Source: Vannielia sp. | Lineage (GTDB): Bacteria > Pseudomonadota > Alphaproteobacteria > Rhodobacterales > Rhodobacteraceae | Reading direction: 5' to 3' | NCBI RefSeq assembly: GCF_029212645.1 | Contig: NZ_JARGND010000017.1 | Span: 1 to 64,000, forward strand | DNA length: 64,000 nt | In this document: piece by piece, positions 43,729 through 53,061 of the stretch | Numbering within the stretch: the stretch's first letter is position 1 | Layout of the letters: every line of letters begins with the position of its first letter | The notes under the pieces: generated by a model | The model's database searches: none | Told to the model about the DNA's origin: nothing | Seen by the model: the letters and a program-made list of their open reading frames with translations, nothing else | Translations under genes and position numbers: made by a program

Positions 43729-43889
43729 TCAGACGATCCACAGTTGCTATCCTGGGCTTTGAGCTTCGCGAGAAGATCGGTAAAGCGATCAGGCAATTCC
43801 TCTTCCACCTGCGATTGGTAAACCCGCCGCAGGTTCTCGTCGATTTGGCGCCGTAGCCCTTCATTCGGTTCGTTGTTCTGCTCAGACAT
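43725..43889 (-). CDS. nepR: Anti-sigma factor NepR
   Basis: A 54-residue protein starting MSEQNNEPNEGLRRQIDENL. The NepR core follows directly (RRVYQSQVEEELPDRFTDLL), the two helices that wrap around EcfG or the PhyR sigma-like domain. Coupling to ecfG by a 4-base overlap and position opposite phyR confirm the identity. The ATG is preceded by ACACTTATG-type sequence without a strong ribosome binding site; an upstream in-frame ATG would add six residues. Confidence 0.93.
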   Translation of the reverse strand: MSEQNNEPNEGLRRQIDENLRRVYQSQVEEELPDRFTDLLAKLKAQDSNCGSSE

Positions 43890-43966
43890 AAGTGTTCCCG
43901 TACCCATATTTTTTAGTGCCAGCGCACCCCCAGCCCCATGGAGGCTACCTTATTAGACGCTTGTTC

Positions 43967-43991
43967 AACCCGTAAAAACCGCGCAGGTTCC
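43967..43991 (-). promoter_or_regulatory. EcfG promoter for nepR-ecfG-kinase-PLD
   Basis: On the minus strand GGAAC (43991-43987), 16 bases, GGTT (43970-43967). With the phyR box it forms an inverted pair (GGTTCC-N10-GGAACC at 43986-44007), so both sides of the locus should be driven by EcfG itself. Confidence 0.75.
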
Positions 43992-44001
43992 AAAAAAGTT
44001 T

Positions 44002-44026
44002 GGAACCAATCGCTTTTTTTAGCGTT
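44002..44026 (+). promoter_or_regulatory. EcfG promoter for phyR
   Basis: GGAAC (44002-44006), 16 bases, CGTT (44023-44026): an exact match to the alphaproteobacterial EcfG consensus, about 40 bases upstream of the phyR ATG. It implies positive autoregulation of the stress switch. Confidence 0.85.
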
Positions 44027-44064
44027 CGGTTGCAGAGGGATCAATAAAAACAGGGTCATTGCGA

Positions 44065-44880
44065 ATGAACAGTGCACAAACCGAGAGCTTTGCCGATGGC
44101 ATCGCACGCGAACTTCCATATCTGCGGCGCTACGCACGGGCGTTGACGGGAAGCCAGAAAACCGGTGATGCATATGCTGCCGCCACCCTTGAAGCGATGC
44201 TGGAAGACCCCGAACTGGGGGATCGGTCTCGCAGCCCAAGGGTGACGCTGTTTGCCGCCTTTCACGCGATCTGGACAAGCTCTGGCGCGCCGGTTGAGGG
44301 CGTCGACGATAGTAATTTCACCGCCACCCAGGCCCAAAAGCACATGGCCCCGCTCACCCCCGGCACCCGTGAAGCCCTATTGCTCTATACCATCGAGCAG
44401 TTCAGCTACAGCCAGATCGGCGAGATCACCGGCAACTCGGCAGAAGAGGCAGAGCAGATGGTGATTACCGCGCAGGAAGAGATGGCCAAGTCGATCACCG
44501 GTAAGGTGATGATCATCGAGGACGAGGCGATTATCGCCATGGACCTTGAGAGCGTGGTTTCCGATATGGGCCATCTGGTCACCGGCGTTGCCCGCACCCA
44601 TAAGGGGGCTGTCAGCCTTGCCCAGCAGGAAAAACCGGATCTTGTGCTGGCCGATATTCAACTCGCTGACAACTCGTCAGGGATTGATGCGGTGAATGAT
44701 ATTCTGGCCGAGTTTGGTGAGATGCCGGCGATCTTTATCACCGCCTTCCCCGAACGTTTGCTGACCGGAGCCAAGCCCGAGCCGGTGTTCCTGATCACCA
44801 AGCCCTACACTGAAGAGCAGGTGCGCCTTGCTGTCAGCCAGGCGATGTTCTTCTCCTCCACGGTAACCTTGGTCGCCTGA
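44065..44880 (+). CDS. phyR: Response regulator PhyR (sigma-like domain plus receiver)
   Basis: A 271-residue anti-anti-sigma factor. The N-terminal half is a sigma-like domain (ELPYLRRYARALTGSQKTGD and EALLLYTIEQFSYSQIGEIT). The C-terminal receiver begins KVMIIEDEAIIAMDLESV, with acid pocket Glu152/Asp153, phospho-acceptor Asp197 in LVLADIQLAD, and the conserved Thr and Lys (AIFITAFPE, FLITKPYTEEQV). When phosphorylated it sequesters NepR and frees EcfG. It is divergent from nepR-ecfG. Confidence 0.97.
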   Translation: MNSAQTESFADGIARELPYLRRYARALTGSQKTGDAYAAATLEAMLEDPELGDRSRSPRVTLFAAFHAIWTSSGAPVEGVDDSNFTATQAQKHMAPLTPGTREALLLYTIEQFSYSQIGEITGNSAEEAEQMVITAQEEMAKSITGKVMIIEDEAIIAMDLESVVSDMGHLVTGVARTHKGAVSLAQQEKPDLVLADIQLADNSSGIDAVNDILAEFGEMPAIFITAFPERLLTGAKPEPVFLITKPYTEEQVRLAVSQAMFFSSTVTLVA

Positions 44881-44958
44881 TTATGCGGCCAGTCGCCGCC
44901 CGGTGGCTGGCCCGCAAACTACCGGTAAAGCCCCGTGCAGCGCACGGCGGCCGCGGGC

Positions 44959-46488
<1,530 letters not shown>

Positions 46489-46638
46489 GGGCGGTCCTCC
46501 CTCGGGTGATTGTTTGGAGAGTCTAACGGCAAGGGCCTCTCGCGTCACCGGGGGAGGCTCTTCAGGCCCCATGGGCCATCATCGCCGCTGCGAAGACGCC
46601 TCGAAGGGCGGATGAGTGGCTTGGGGGACGGGAGAAAT

Positions 46639-46668
46639 GCCGGGGCCACCTGTGAGGGCAGCCCCGGC
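46639..46668 (-). terminator. Hairpin between glpV and glpK
   Basis: GCCGGGGC pairs perfectly (8 bp) with GCCCCGGC around a 14-base loop, just after the glpV stop. On the minus strand ATTTCTCC follows, so there is only a weak T-run. It may attenuate transcription into glpK. Confidence 0.45.
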
Positions 46669-46676
46669 TTGATAGG

Positions 46677-48398
46677 TTACTGCCAGGAGGCAATAAGCTC
46701 GTCGTAGTTGACGGTCATCGGCTCTGGGTCTTCATTGTCGAGCTTGGCCTTGGGTGCGCCCGATTTGGCGAGCCATTCAGCCGGATCGACTTCCTCGTTC
46801 ATGACCGGGCCAAGTTCACCCTGAACGCCTGCGCGCTCAAGCCGCTCCAGCACCTTTTCCTGATCGGCGCAGAGCGAATCCAGCGCCTCCTGAGCGGTTT
46901 TTGCGCCAGACATCGCATCGCCGATATTCTGCCACCAGAGCTGTGCCAGCTTGGGGTAGTCGGGGATGTTGGTGCCGGTGGGCGACCATTGGACGCGGGC
47001 TGGCGAGCGGTAGAACTCGACCAGACCACCCAGTTTGGGCGCGCGCTCGGTGAAGCTGTCATGTGCGATCGAGCTTTCGCGGATGAAGGTCAGGCCAATG
47101 TGGCTTTTCTTCACGTCCACGGTTTTGGAGGTGACGAACTGGGCATAGAGCCAGGCCGCTTTGGCGCGGTCATCGGGGGTGGACTTCAACAGCGTCCAGG
47201 ACCCCACGTCCTGATAGCCGATCTTCATGCCCTCTTCCCAGTAAGCGCCATGGGGCGACGGGGCAAGGCGCCACTTGGGCGTGCCATCGTCGTTCATGAC
47301 AGGAAGACCCTCTTCGACCAGTGAAGGCACGAAGGTGGTATACATGAACATCTGCTGGGCGATATTGCCTTGGCTCGGCACCGGACCGGCCTCGCCGAAG
47401 GTCATGCCCTGAGCCGCAGGCGGCGTGTACTTTTGCAGCCATTCAATCGCCTTTTCAACGGCATAGACAGCAGCGGGCGCGTTGGTTGCGCCGCCACGGG
47501 CCATGCAGGAGCCGACGGGTTGGGATTTGTCGTTGACCCGAACGCCCCACTCATCGACCGGCAGGCCATTTGGCTCGCCCTTGTCCCCCATGCCAGCCAT
47601 GGACATCCACGCATCGGTGTAGCGCCAGCCGAGCGAAGGGTCTTTCTTGCCGTAGTCCATGTTGCCGAAGACGCCGCTGTCGGGGCCGCCCGCGTAAGAC
47701 ATGTCGCGCCCGGTGAAGAACTCGGCGATGTCCTCATAGGCCGACCAGTTGACCGGCACGCCAAGGTCGTAGCCATAGGCTTCCTTGAAGTCGGCCATGG
47801 ATTTGGGATCGGTGAACCAATCGTAGCGGAACCAGTAAAGGTTGGCGAACTGCTGGTCGGGCAGTTGATAGAGGTCGCCATCCGGGCCGGTGGTGAACTG
47901 GGTGCCGATGAAATCATCGAGGTCCAGCGTGGGCGAGGTCACATCGGCACCGGCGTTTGCCATCCAGTCTGTCAGGCTGCGGGCCTGCTGGTAGCGCCAG
48001 TGGGTGCCGATCAGGTCAGAGTCGTTAACGTAGGCGTCATAGATGTTCTCGCCGGACTGCATTTGGGTTTGCAGCTTTTCCACCACATCGCCCTCACCGA
48101 TGAGGTCATGGGTGACCTTGATGCCGGTGATCGCCTCGAAGGCGGGGGCGAGCACCTGGCTCTCATACTCGTGGGTGGTGATGGTTTCGGAGACCACCTT
48201 GATCTCCATCCCCTCCATCGGTGCCGCAGCATCGAGGAACCACTGCATCTCGGCCTCCTGGTCGGCGCGGCTGAGCGTGGAAAGATCTCCGATTTCGGCG
48301 TCGAGGAAGGCCTTGGCCTCGTCCATTCCGGCAAAGGCCGGGGCCGCAAGCCCCATGGCCAGCGCCAGCGCCGTGGTTGATCTGAAAGTAAGTTTCAT
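46677..48398 (-). CDS. glpV: Glycerol ABC transporter substrate-binding protein
   Basis: A 573-residue periplasmic binding protein with a signal peptide (MKLTFRSTTALALAMGLAAP, cut near AFA). Family parts include APMEGMEIKVVSETITTHEY, WFRYDWFTDPKSMADFKEAY, and LRxxPSPHGxYWE-type SPHGAYWEEGMKIGYQDVGS. It is unusually long for a sugar-type binding protein, as GlpV of the Rhizobium glpSTPQUV system is. Its place after glpU and before glpK supports glycerol as ligand. Confidence 0.93.
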   Translation of the reverse strand: MKLTFRSTTALALAMGLAAPAFAGMDEAKAFLDAEIGDLSTLSRADQEAEMQWFLDAAAPMEGMEIKVVSETITTHEYESQVLAPAFEAITGIKVTHDLIGEGDVVEKLQTQMQSGENIYDAYVNDSDLIGTHWRYQQARSLTDWMANAGADVTSPTLDLDDFIGTQFTTGPDGDLYQLPDQQFANLYWFRYDWFTDPKSMADFKEAYGYDLGVPVNWSAYEDIAEFFTGRDMSYAGGPDSGVFGNMDYGKKDPSLGWRYTDAWMSMAGMGDKGEPNGLPVDEWGVRVNDKSQPVGSCMARGGATNAPAAVYAVEKAIEWLQKYTPPAAQGMTFGEAGPVPSQGNIAQQMFMYTTFVPSLVEEGLPVMNDDGTPKWRLAPSPHGAYWEEGMKIGYQDVGSWTLLKSTPDDRAKAAWLYAQFVTSKTVDVKKSHIGLTFIRESSIAHDSFTERAPKLGGLVEFYRSPARVQWSPTGTNIPDYPKLAQLWWQNIGDAMSGAKTAQEALDSLCADQEKVLERLERAGVQGELGPVMNEEVDPAEWLAKSGAPKAKLDNEDPEPMTVNYDELIASWQ

Positions 48399-48456
48399 GA
48401 TGTCTCCTCCCTAGGGGTTATGAAACGCCGCCTTCTGGGCGGCCGTCGTTCCTGTG

Positions 48457-48729
48457 CTAGACCCAGCGGAACACCGCTGCGGCGTAGATCAGGCAGAGAA
48501 CCAGCGCCCAGGGTTGGGCGATGCCGGTCAATCCAAGCCAGGCCAGGTTGATGAAGGCCGAGCCGAGAAGCGTGATAAAGAGGCGGTCGCCCCTTGTCGT
48601 TTCGATCTGGAGCACGCCCTTGCGGGGTGTCTCCGGAAACTTGATAGCGAGCACCGTGAAGATGATCAGCAGGGTCGCGATGACCATGAAGAAGATCGCG
48701 GTGGGCCAGGTCCATGCCATCCAGTCCAT
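48457..48729 (-). CDS. glpU: DUF2160 small membrane protein of the glycerol transporter
   Basis: A 90-residue inner-membrane protein with three hydrophobic segments: WPTAIFFMVIATLLIIFTVL, FITLLGSAFINLAWLGLTGI and WALVLCLIYAAAVFRWV. Between the first two is KFPETPRKGVLQIETTRGDR, a DUF2160 hallmark. In the Rhizobium glpSTPQUV operon the equivalent gene is glpU, of unknown role. It starts with a strong GGAG site (MDWMAWTWPT) and is separated from glpQ by a palindrome-ended repeat. Confidence 0.9.
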   Translation of the reverse strand: MDWMAWTWPTAIFFMVIATLLIIFTVLAIKFPETPRKGVLQIETTRGDRLFITLLGSAFINLAWLGLTGIAQPWALVLCLIYAAAVFRWV

Positions 48730-48782
48730 GTTAGTGGCTCCCTTCGGTGTTTCGCGGGGTTGGTTGGTGATGTCGCGCCCGG

Positions 48783-48926
48783 CCCAAGCCGGGCAGCGGC
48801 CGACCTTCCCCCGGAGGCCGCTTCGGCGATGTCGTGCGTAACAAGCCCGCAATGGATGCTTTTGAGTGCTGGCGCTGGCCGACGGGAGCACATGCGCCCT
48901 CCAGGTCGGCCGCTGCCCGGCTTGGG
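48783..48926 (-). repeat. 144-bp palindrome-ended repeat (MITE-like), copy 1, between glpQ and glpU
   Basis: The element has perfect 24-bp terminal inverted repeats (first bases CCCAAGCCGGGCAGCGGCCG) around a 96-bp core. Its core is the same length as that of 50698-50833 and about two thirds identical to it in opposite orientation, with the block AAGCGGCCTCCGGGGG fully shared. It fills most of the glpQ-glpU gap. I see no transposase gene and no clear target duplication. In mRNA it would fold into a long stem. Confidence 0.8.
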
Positions 48927-48945
48927 TTGAGACGATTTGCTTGCA

Positions 48946-49794
48946 TCACACCCTCCCCAGGGCGAAGCCCTTGGCGATGTAGTTGCGCACGAAGTAGATC
49001 ACCAAGGCGCCCGGCACGATGGTGAGCACCCCGGCAGCAGCGAGCACGCCCCAGTCGAGGCCCGAGGCCGAAACCGTGCGCGTCATGGTGGCGGCGATGG
49101 GCTTGGCATCGACCGTGGTGAGGGTGCGCGAGAGCAGCAGCTCGACCCACGAGAACATGAAGCAGAAGAAGGCCGCAACGCCGATGCCCGAGGCGATCAA
49201 AGGCATGAAGATTTTCACAAAGAAGCGCGGGAAGGAGTAGCCATCAATATAGGCGGTTTCGTCGATTTCTTTCGGGACGCCGCGCATGAAGCCCTCAAGG
49301 ATCCACACCGCCAGCGGCACGTTGAAAAGGCAGTGGGCCAGCGCCACCGCGATATGCGTATCAAACAGGCCGACCGACGAATAAAGCTGGAAGAACGGCA
49401 GCGCAAACACGGCAGGCGGGGCCATGCGGTTGGTCAGCAACCAGAAGAAAAAGTGCTTGTCGCCAAGGAAATGGTAGCGCGAAAACGCATAGGCGGCGGG
49501 CAGCGAAACGGCGATGGAGATCACCGTGTTCATCACCACGTAAATCAGCGAATTGACGTAGCCCATATACCAGCTTGGGTCTGTCAGGATGACCATGTAG
49601 TTGGCCAGCGTGATATCTTGCGGCCAAAGCGAAAAACCTCCGAGAATTTCAGAATTGGTCTTCAGACTCATGGTCAGCAGCCAGTAGATCGGCAACAGCA
49701 GGAACAGCAGGTAAAGGCCCATCACCACGGCAGACCCTTTGACCCGGATCTTTGGTGCGGCTTTGGCGGGAGTGTTCAGGGTTGCATCGGTCAT
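48946..49794 (-). CDS. glpQ: Glycerol ABC transporter permease
   Basis: A 282-residue permease of the MalG type with six helices and the EAA-loop pattern EIDETAYIDGYSFPRFFVKI about 90 residues from the end. It starts MTDATLNTPAKAAPKIRVKG; the first helix is VVMGLYLLFLLLPIYWLLTM. Its start overlaps the glpP stop by 4 bases, the tightest contact in the operon, as expected for two permease subunits made in equal amounts. Confidence 0.94.
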   Translation of the reverse strand: MTDATLNTPAKAAPKIRVKGSAVVMGLYLLFLLLPIYWLLTMSLKTNSEILGGFSLWPQDITLANYMVILTDPSWYMGYVNSLIYVVMNTVISIAVSLPAAYAFSRYHFLGDKHFFFWLLTNRMAPPAVFALPFFQLYSSVGLFDTHIAVALAHCLFNVPLAVWILEGFMRGVPKEIDETAYIDGYSFPRFFVKIFMPLIASGIGVAAFFCFMFSWVELLLSRTLTTVDAKPIAATMTRTVSASGLDWGVLAAAGVLTIVPGALVIYFVRNYIAKGFALGRV

Positions 49795-50666
49795 TTCAGG
49801 CCGTCCCGTTTTTCGAGGTTGGTCATCACGGTGTAGAACACCCAGCTCACCAGCAGGATTACGAGGAAATACATGATCGAGAAGGCGGCAGCCGGGCCAA
49901 GGTCAAACTGGCCGATGGCCATTTTCACAAGGTCAATCGACAGGAAGGTGGTGGCATTGCCCGGACCGCCGCCGGTAACGACGAAAGGCTCGGTATAAAT
50001 CATGAAACTGTCCATGAAGCGCAGCAGGATGGCGATCATCAGCACGCCCTGCATCTTGGGCAGTTCGATGAAGCGGAAGACCTTCCAGCGCGAGGCCTGG
50101 TCGATCTTGGCGGCCTGGTAGAAGGCATCGGGGATGGATTGCAGGCCCGCGTAGGCAAGCAGCGCGATCAGCGAGGTCCAGTGCCAGACATCCATGACGA
50201 CAACGGTGATCCAGGCCGAAAGCACATCGCGGGTATAGTTGTAATCAATCCCGATGGCATCAAGCGTGTAACCCAGCAGGCCAATATCGACCCGCCCGAA
50301 GATTTGCCAGATGGTGCCAACCACATTCCATGGGATCAGCAGCGGCAGGCTCATCAGCACCAGGCAGAGCGAGGCCCAGAAGCCCTTTTTAGGCATGTTG
50401 AGGGCCACGAAAATGCCCAGCGGAACCTCGATGGCGAGGATGATCGCCGAGAATCCCATTTGCCGCCAGAGGGCGGACCACATGCGCTCGGAGTGCAGCA
50501 TGTCATCAAACCATTCCAGCCCCGCCCAGAAGAACTGGTTGTTGCCGAAGGTGTCCTGCACCGAATAATTGACCACGGTCATGAGTGGGATCACGGCAGA
50601 GAAGGCGACGAGGATCAGCACCGGCAGAACCAGGAACCATGCCTTGTGGTTGGTGGTCTTTTCCAT
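49791..50666 (-). CDS. glpP: Glycerol ABC transporter permease
   Basis: A 291-residue permease of the MalF type with six helices, starting MEKTTNHKAWFLVLPVLILV. The EAA-type loop is DAFYQAAKIDQASRWKVFRF followed by IELPKMQGVLMIAI. The longer open frame upstream runs through the repeat at 50698-50833 and is not part of the protein. It forms the channel with GlpQ. Confidence 0.94.
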   Translation of the reverse strand: MEKTTNHKAWFLVLPVLILVAFSAVIPLMTVVNYSVQDTFGNNQFFWAGLEWFDDMLHSERMWSALWRQMGFSAIILAIEVPLGIFVALNMPKKGFWASLCLVLMSLPLLIPWNVVGTIWQIFGRVDIGLLGYTLDAIGIDYNYTRDVLSAWITVVVMDVWHWTSLIALLAYAGLQSIPDAFYQAAKIDQASRWKVFRFIELPKMQGVLMIAILLRFMDSFMIYTEPFVVTGGGPGNATTFLSIDLVKMAIGQFDLGPAAAFSIMYFLVILLVSWVFYTVMTNLEKRDGLK

Positions 50667-50697
50667 CAGGCGGCTCCTTTGGGGGCGGTGTATCGTG

Positions 50698-50833
50698 AGC
50701 CGGGTAGCGGCCGACCTAGAGGCCGTTTGCAAGCCCTTTGGCCAGTGCGTGCGCCCGCAAGCATGAATGCCGCGCCTTTTGCTGGAGACATCACCAAAGC
50801 GGCCTCCGGGGGGAGGTCGGCCGCTGCCCGGCT
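50698..50833 (+). repeat. 136-bp palindrome-ended repeat (MITE-like), copy 2, between glpT and glpP
   Basis: Terminal inverted repeats of 20 bp with one mismatch (AGCCGGGTAGCGGCCGACCT and its partner) enclose a 96-bp core homologous to the copy at 48783-48926 but inverted. An extra GCCCGGCT-GA-AGCCGGGC hairpin extends the right end. It fills most of a 205-bp gap in an operon whose neighbouring junctions are 4 to 12 bp. Confidence 0.8.
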
Positions 50834-50871
50834 GAAGCCGGGCAAGACGATTGCCATGCGCGCGCGCAAGC

Positions 50872-51951
50872 TCATGGCGCCACCTCCGGGCTGACACGCC
50901 AGTCATTCGCGTAGACGTTCACATGCGCCGGATCAAATTTGACCCTGGTCATATTTTCTGAGATCCCATCACCCTCTCCGGCGATCACGTTGATCTCATT
51001 GCCAAAACACTCGGCACGCACGATCTTGTGACGGCCGACGTCTTCCACCCGGCGCACCTTCACGGGCAGGCCCTCGGTCGCGGAAAGGCTGGCATATTCG
51101 GGCCGCACGCCAAGTGCGACATTGCCCTCCAGCGGGCCGTAGCCCTGCGCCAATACCAGCTCGGCCCCGTCGATATAGGCGCGGTTGCCCTCGACCCGGG
51201 CGGGGATCACATTCATCCCCGGCGAGCCGATGAAGTAGCCCACAAAGGTATGATCAGGCCGCTCGAAAAGCTCTTCGGGTGTGCCGATCTGCACCACCCG
51301 GCCATCGTGCATCACCACCACCTTATCGGCGAAAGTGAGCGCCTCGGTCTGGTCATGGGTGACGTAGATCATGGTGTGGCCAAAGTCATGGTGGAGTTGC
51401 TTTAGCTGGGTGCGCAACTCCCACTTCATGTGCGGATCAATCACCGTGAGCGGCTCATCGAACAGCAGCGCATTCACGTCCTTGCGCACCATGCCCCGGC
51501 CCAGCGAGATCTTTTGCTTGGCATCCGCCGTCAGCCCCCGCGCCTTGCGGTCAAGATCGGCCTCCATGCCGATCATCCGGGCAATCTCCCCCACCCGCTC
51601 GGCTACATAGGCCTCATCGCGTCCGCGATTGCGCAGCGGGAAGGCGAGGTTATCGCGCACCGTCATCGTGTCGTAGACCACGGGGAACTGGAACACCTGC
51701 GCTATGTTGCGCTCGGCGGTGGGCGCGTGCGTAACATCGCGGTCATCAAACAGGATGCGCCCGCGCGAGGGCTGCAACAGGCCCGAGATGATGTTGAGCA
51801 GGGTCGACTTGCCGCAACCCGAAGCACCGAGCAGGGCATAGGCGGCGCCGTCTTCCCAAACGTGGTTCAACTCTTTCAGCGCAAAATCATCCTCGCTCGT
51901 CGGCGCGGTGAGGTAGCTGTGGGCGAGATTGTCGAGCGTGATCCGGGCCAT
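50872..51951 (-). CDS. glpT: Glycerol ABC transporter ATP-binding protein (degenerate signature motif)
   Basis: A 359-residue MalK-type ATPase: Walker A GASGCGKST, Walker B ALLFDEPLTVID and a normal switch histidine (IYVTHDQTEALTF), plus a C-terminal regulatory OB-fold. The signature that should read LSGGQ is LTADAKQKISLGRG, clearly altered. Named after Rhizobium GlpT; it is not the E. coli glycerol-3-phosphate antiporter of that name. It pairs with GlpS, which has the complementary defect. Confidence 0.94.
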   Translation of the reverse strand: MARITLDNLAHSYLTAPTSEDDFALKELNHVWEDGAAYALLGASGCGKSTLLNIISGLLQPSRGRILFDDRDVTHAPTAERNIAQVFQFPVVYDTMTVRDNLAFPLRNRGRDEAYVAERVGEIARMIGMEADLDRKARGLTADAKQKISLGRGMVRKDVNALLFDEPLTVIDPHMKWELRTQLKQLHHDFGHTMIYVTHDQTEALTFADKVVVMHDGRVVQIGTPEELFERPDHTFVGYFIGSPGMNVIPARVEGNRAYIDGAELVLAQGYGPLEGNVALGVRPEYASLSATEGLPVKVRRVEDVGRHKIVRAECFGNEINVIAGEGDGISENMTRVKFDPAHVNVYANDWRVSPEVAP

Positions 51952-51963
51952 GGTCCCCTCCCC

Positions 51964-53049
51964 TCAGGCGGCGACGGCATAGGCGGCAGGGGCCACCAAT
52001 GCGCCGGTTTCATCAAAAACATACACATGGCTCGGGTCGAGCCAGACATCGAGCGGCGCACCGGGGGCCAGATCATGCACCCCATGCACCAGCCCCACCC
52101 AGCGCTCGCCGTGATGATCGAGATGCACAAAGGTCTCTGACCCGGTGAGCTCGGTCACGGAAAGCTGCGCTTCAAAGCGCATCGCGGTTTCGGTATGTTG
52201 CAATATTTCCAGATGGTTGGGGCGAAACCCGGCCATGTAGCGACCATCTGGCACCTCGGCCAGCTTGCCTGTGGCGGCGGTAGCCTGACCATCGCCAAAC
52301 ATCAGCTTGCCGCCGGTTTTTGAGACCTGCAAAAAGTTCATCGGCGGGTCAGAGAACACCCGCGCAGTGGTGGCATCCACCGGGTGGCGATAAACCTGCG
52401 CCGTGGGGCCAAACTGGGTGACGCGCCCCTCCCAGAGGGTCGCCGTATTGCCGCCCAGCAAGAGCGCCTCTTCCGGCTCGGTGGTGGCATAAACAAAGAT
52501 CGCGCCGGACTCCTCAAAGATGCGCGGGATTTCAACCCGCATCTCTTCGCGCAGCTTGTAATCAAGGTTGGCGAGCGGCTCATCAAGCAGCACCAGCCCT
52601 GCGCCCTTCACCAATGCGCGGGCCAGCGCACAGCGCTGCTGCTGCCCGCCCGAAAGCTCCAATGGTTTGCGCGCCAGCATGGGGGTGAGTTGCATCATCT
52701 CGGCGGTTTTATGCACCGCTGCGTCAATCTCGGCCTTGTCCTTGCCCTGAAGGCGCAGCGGGGAGGCGATATTGTCATAAACCGTCATCGACGGGTAGTT
52801 GATGAACTGCTGGTAGACCATCGCCACCTGACGGTCCTGCACGCGCATCCCCGTCGCATCCACGCCATCCCAAAACACCCGGCCCTCGCTAGGCTGATCG
52901 AGGCCCGCCATCAGCCGCATGAGGCTGGTCTTGCCCGACGAGGTGGGGCCAAGCAGCACGTTCATCGTGCCTTTTTGCAGCGTGAGGTCCGTGGGGTGGA
53001 TATGGGTGTTACGGCCCACCACCTTGGTCACGGATTTGAGGTCCAGCAC
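51964..53049 (-). CDS. glpS: Glycerol ABC transporter ATP-binding protein (no switch histidine)
   Basis: A 361-residue MalK-type ATPase with GTG start. It has Walker A LGPTSSGKTS, Q-loop MVYQQF, a canonical signature LSGGQQQRCALARAL and Walker B LVLLDEPLANLD. Where MalK has VTHDQ, this protein reads FVYATTEPEEALLLG, so the catalytic switch His is missing. It lies 12 bp from glpD and 12 bp from glpT. Confidence 0.94.
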   Translation of the reverse strand: MLDLKSVTKVVGRNTHIHPTDLTLQKGTMNVLLGPTSSGKTSLMRLMAGLDQPSEGRVFWDGVDATGMRVQDRQVAMVYQQFINYPSMTVYDNIASPLRLQGKDKAEIDAAVHKTAEMMQLTPMLARKPLELSGGQQQRCALARALVKGAGLVLLDEPLANLDYKLREEMRVEIPRIFEESGAIFVYATTEPEEALLLGGNTATLWEGRVTQFGPTAQVYRHPVDATTARVFSDPPMNFLQVSKTGGKLMFGDGQATAATGKLAEVPDGRYMAGFRPNHLEILQHTETAMRFEAQLSVTELTGSETFVHLDHHGERWVGLVHGVHDLAPGAPLDVWLDPSHVYVFDETGALVAPAAYAVAA

Positions 53050-53061
53050 GGTGTTCTCTCC

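Noticed and set aside
47370-48380. 336-codon plus-strand frame antisense to glpV
   Set aside because: glpV is unambiguous with signal peptide and family motifs; the antisense frame has no motif and no ribosome binding site.
50667-50906. N-terminal extension of glpP through the upstream gap
   Set aside because: The extension is encoded by the palindrome-ended repeat, and the ATG at MEKTTNHKAWF gives a normal permease start.
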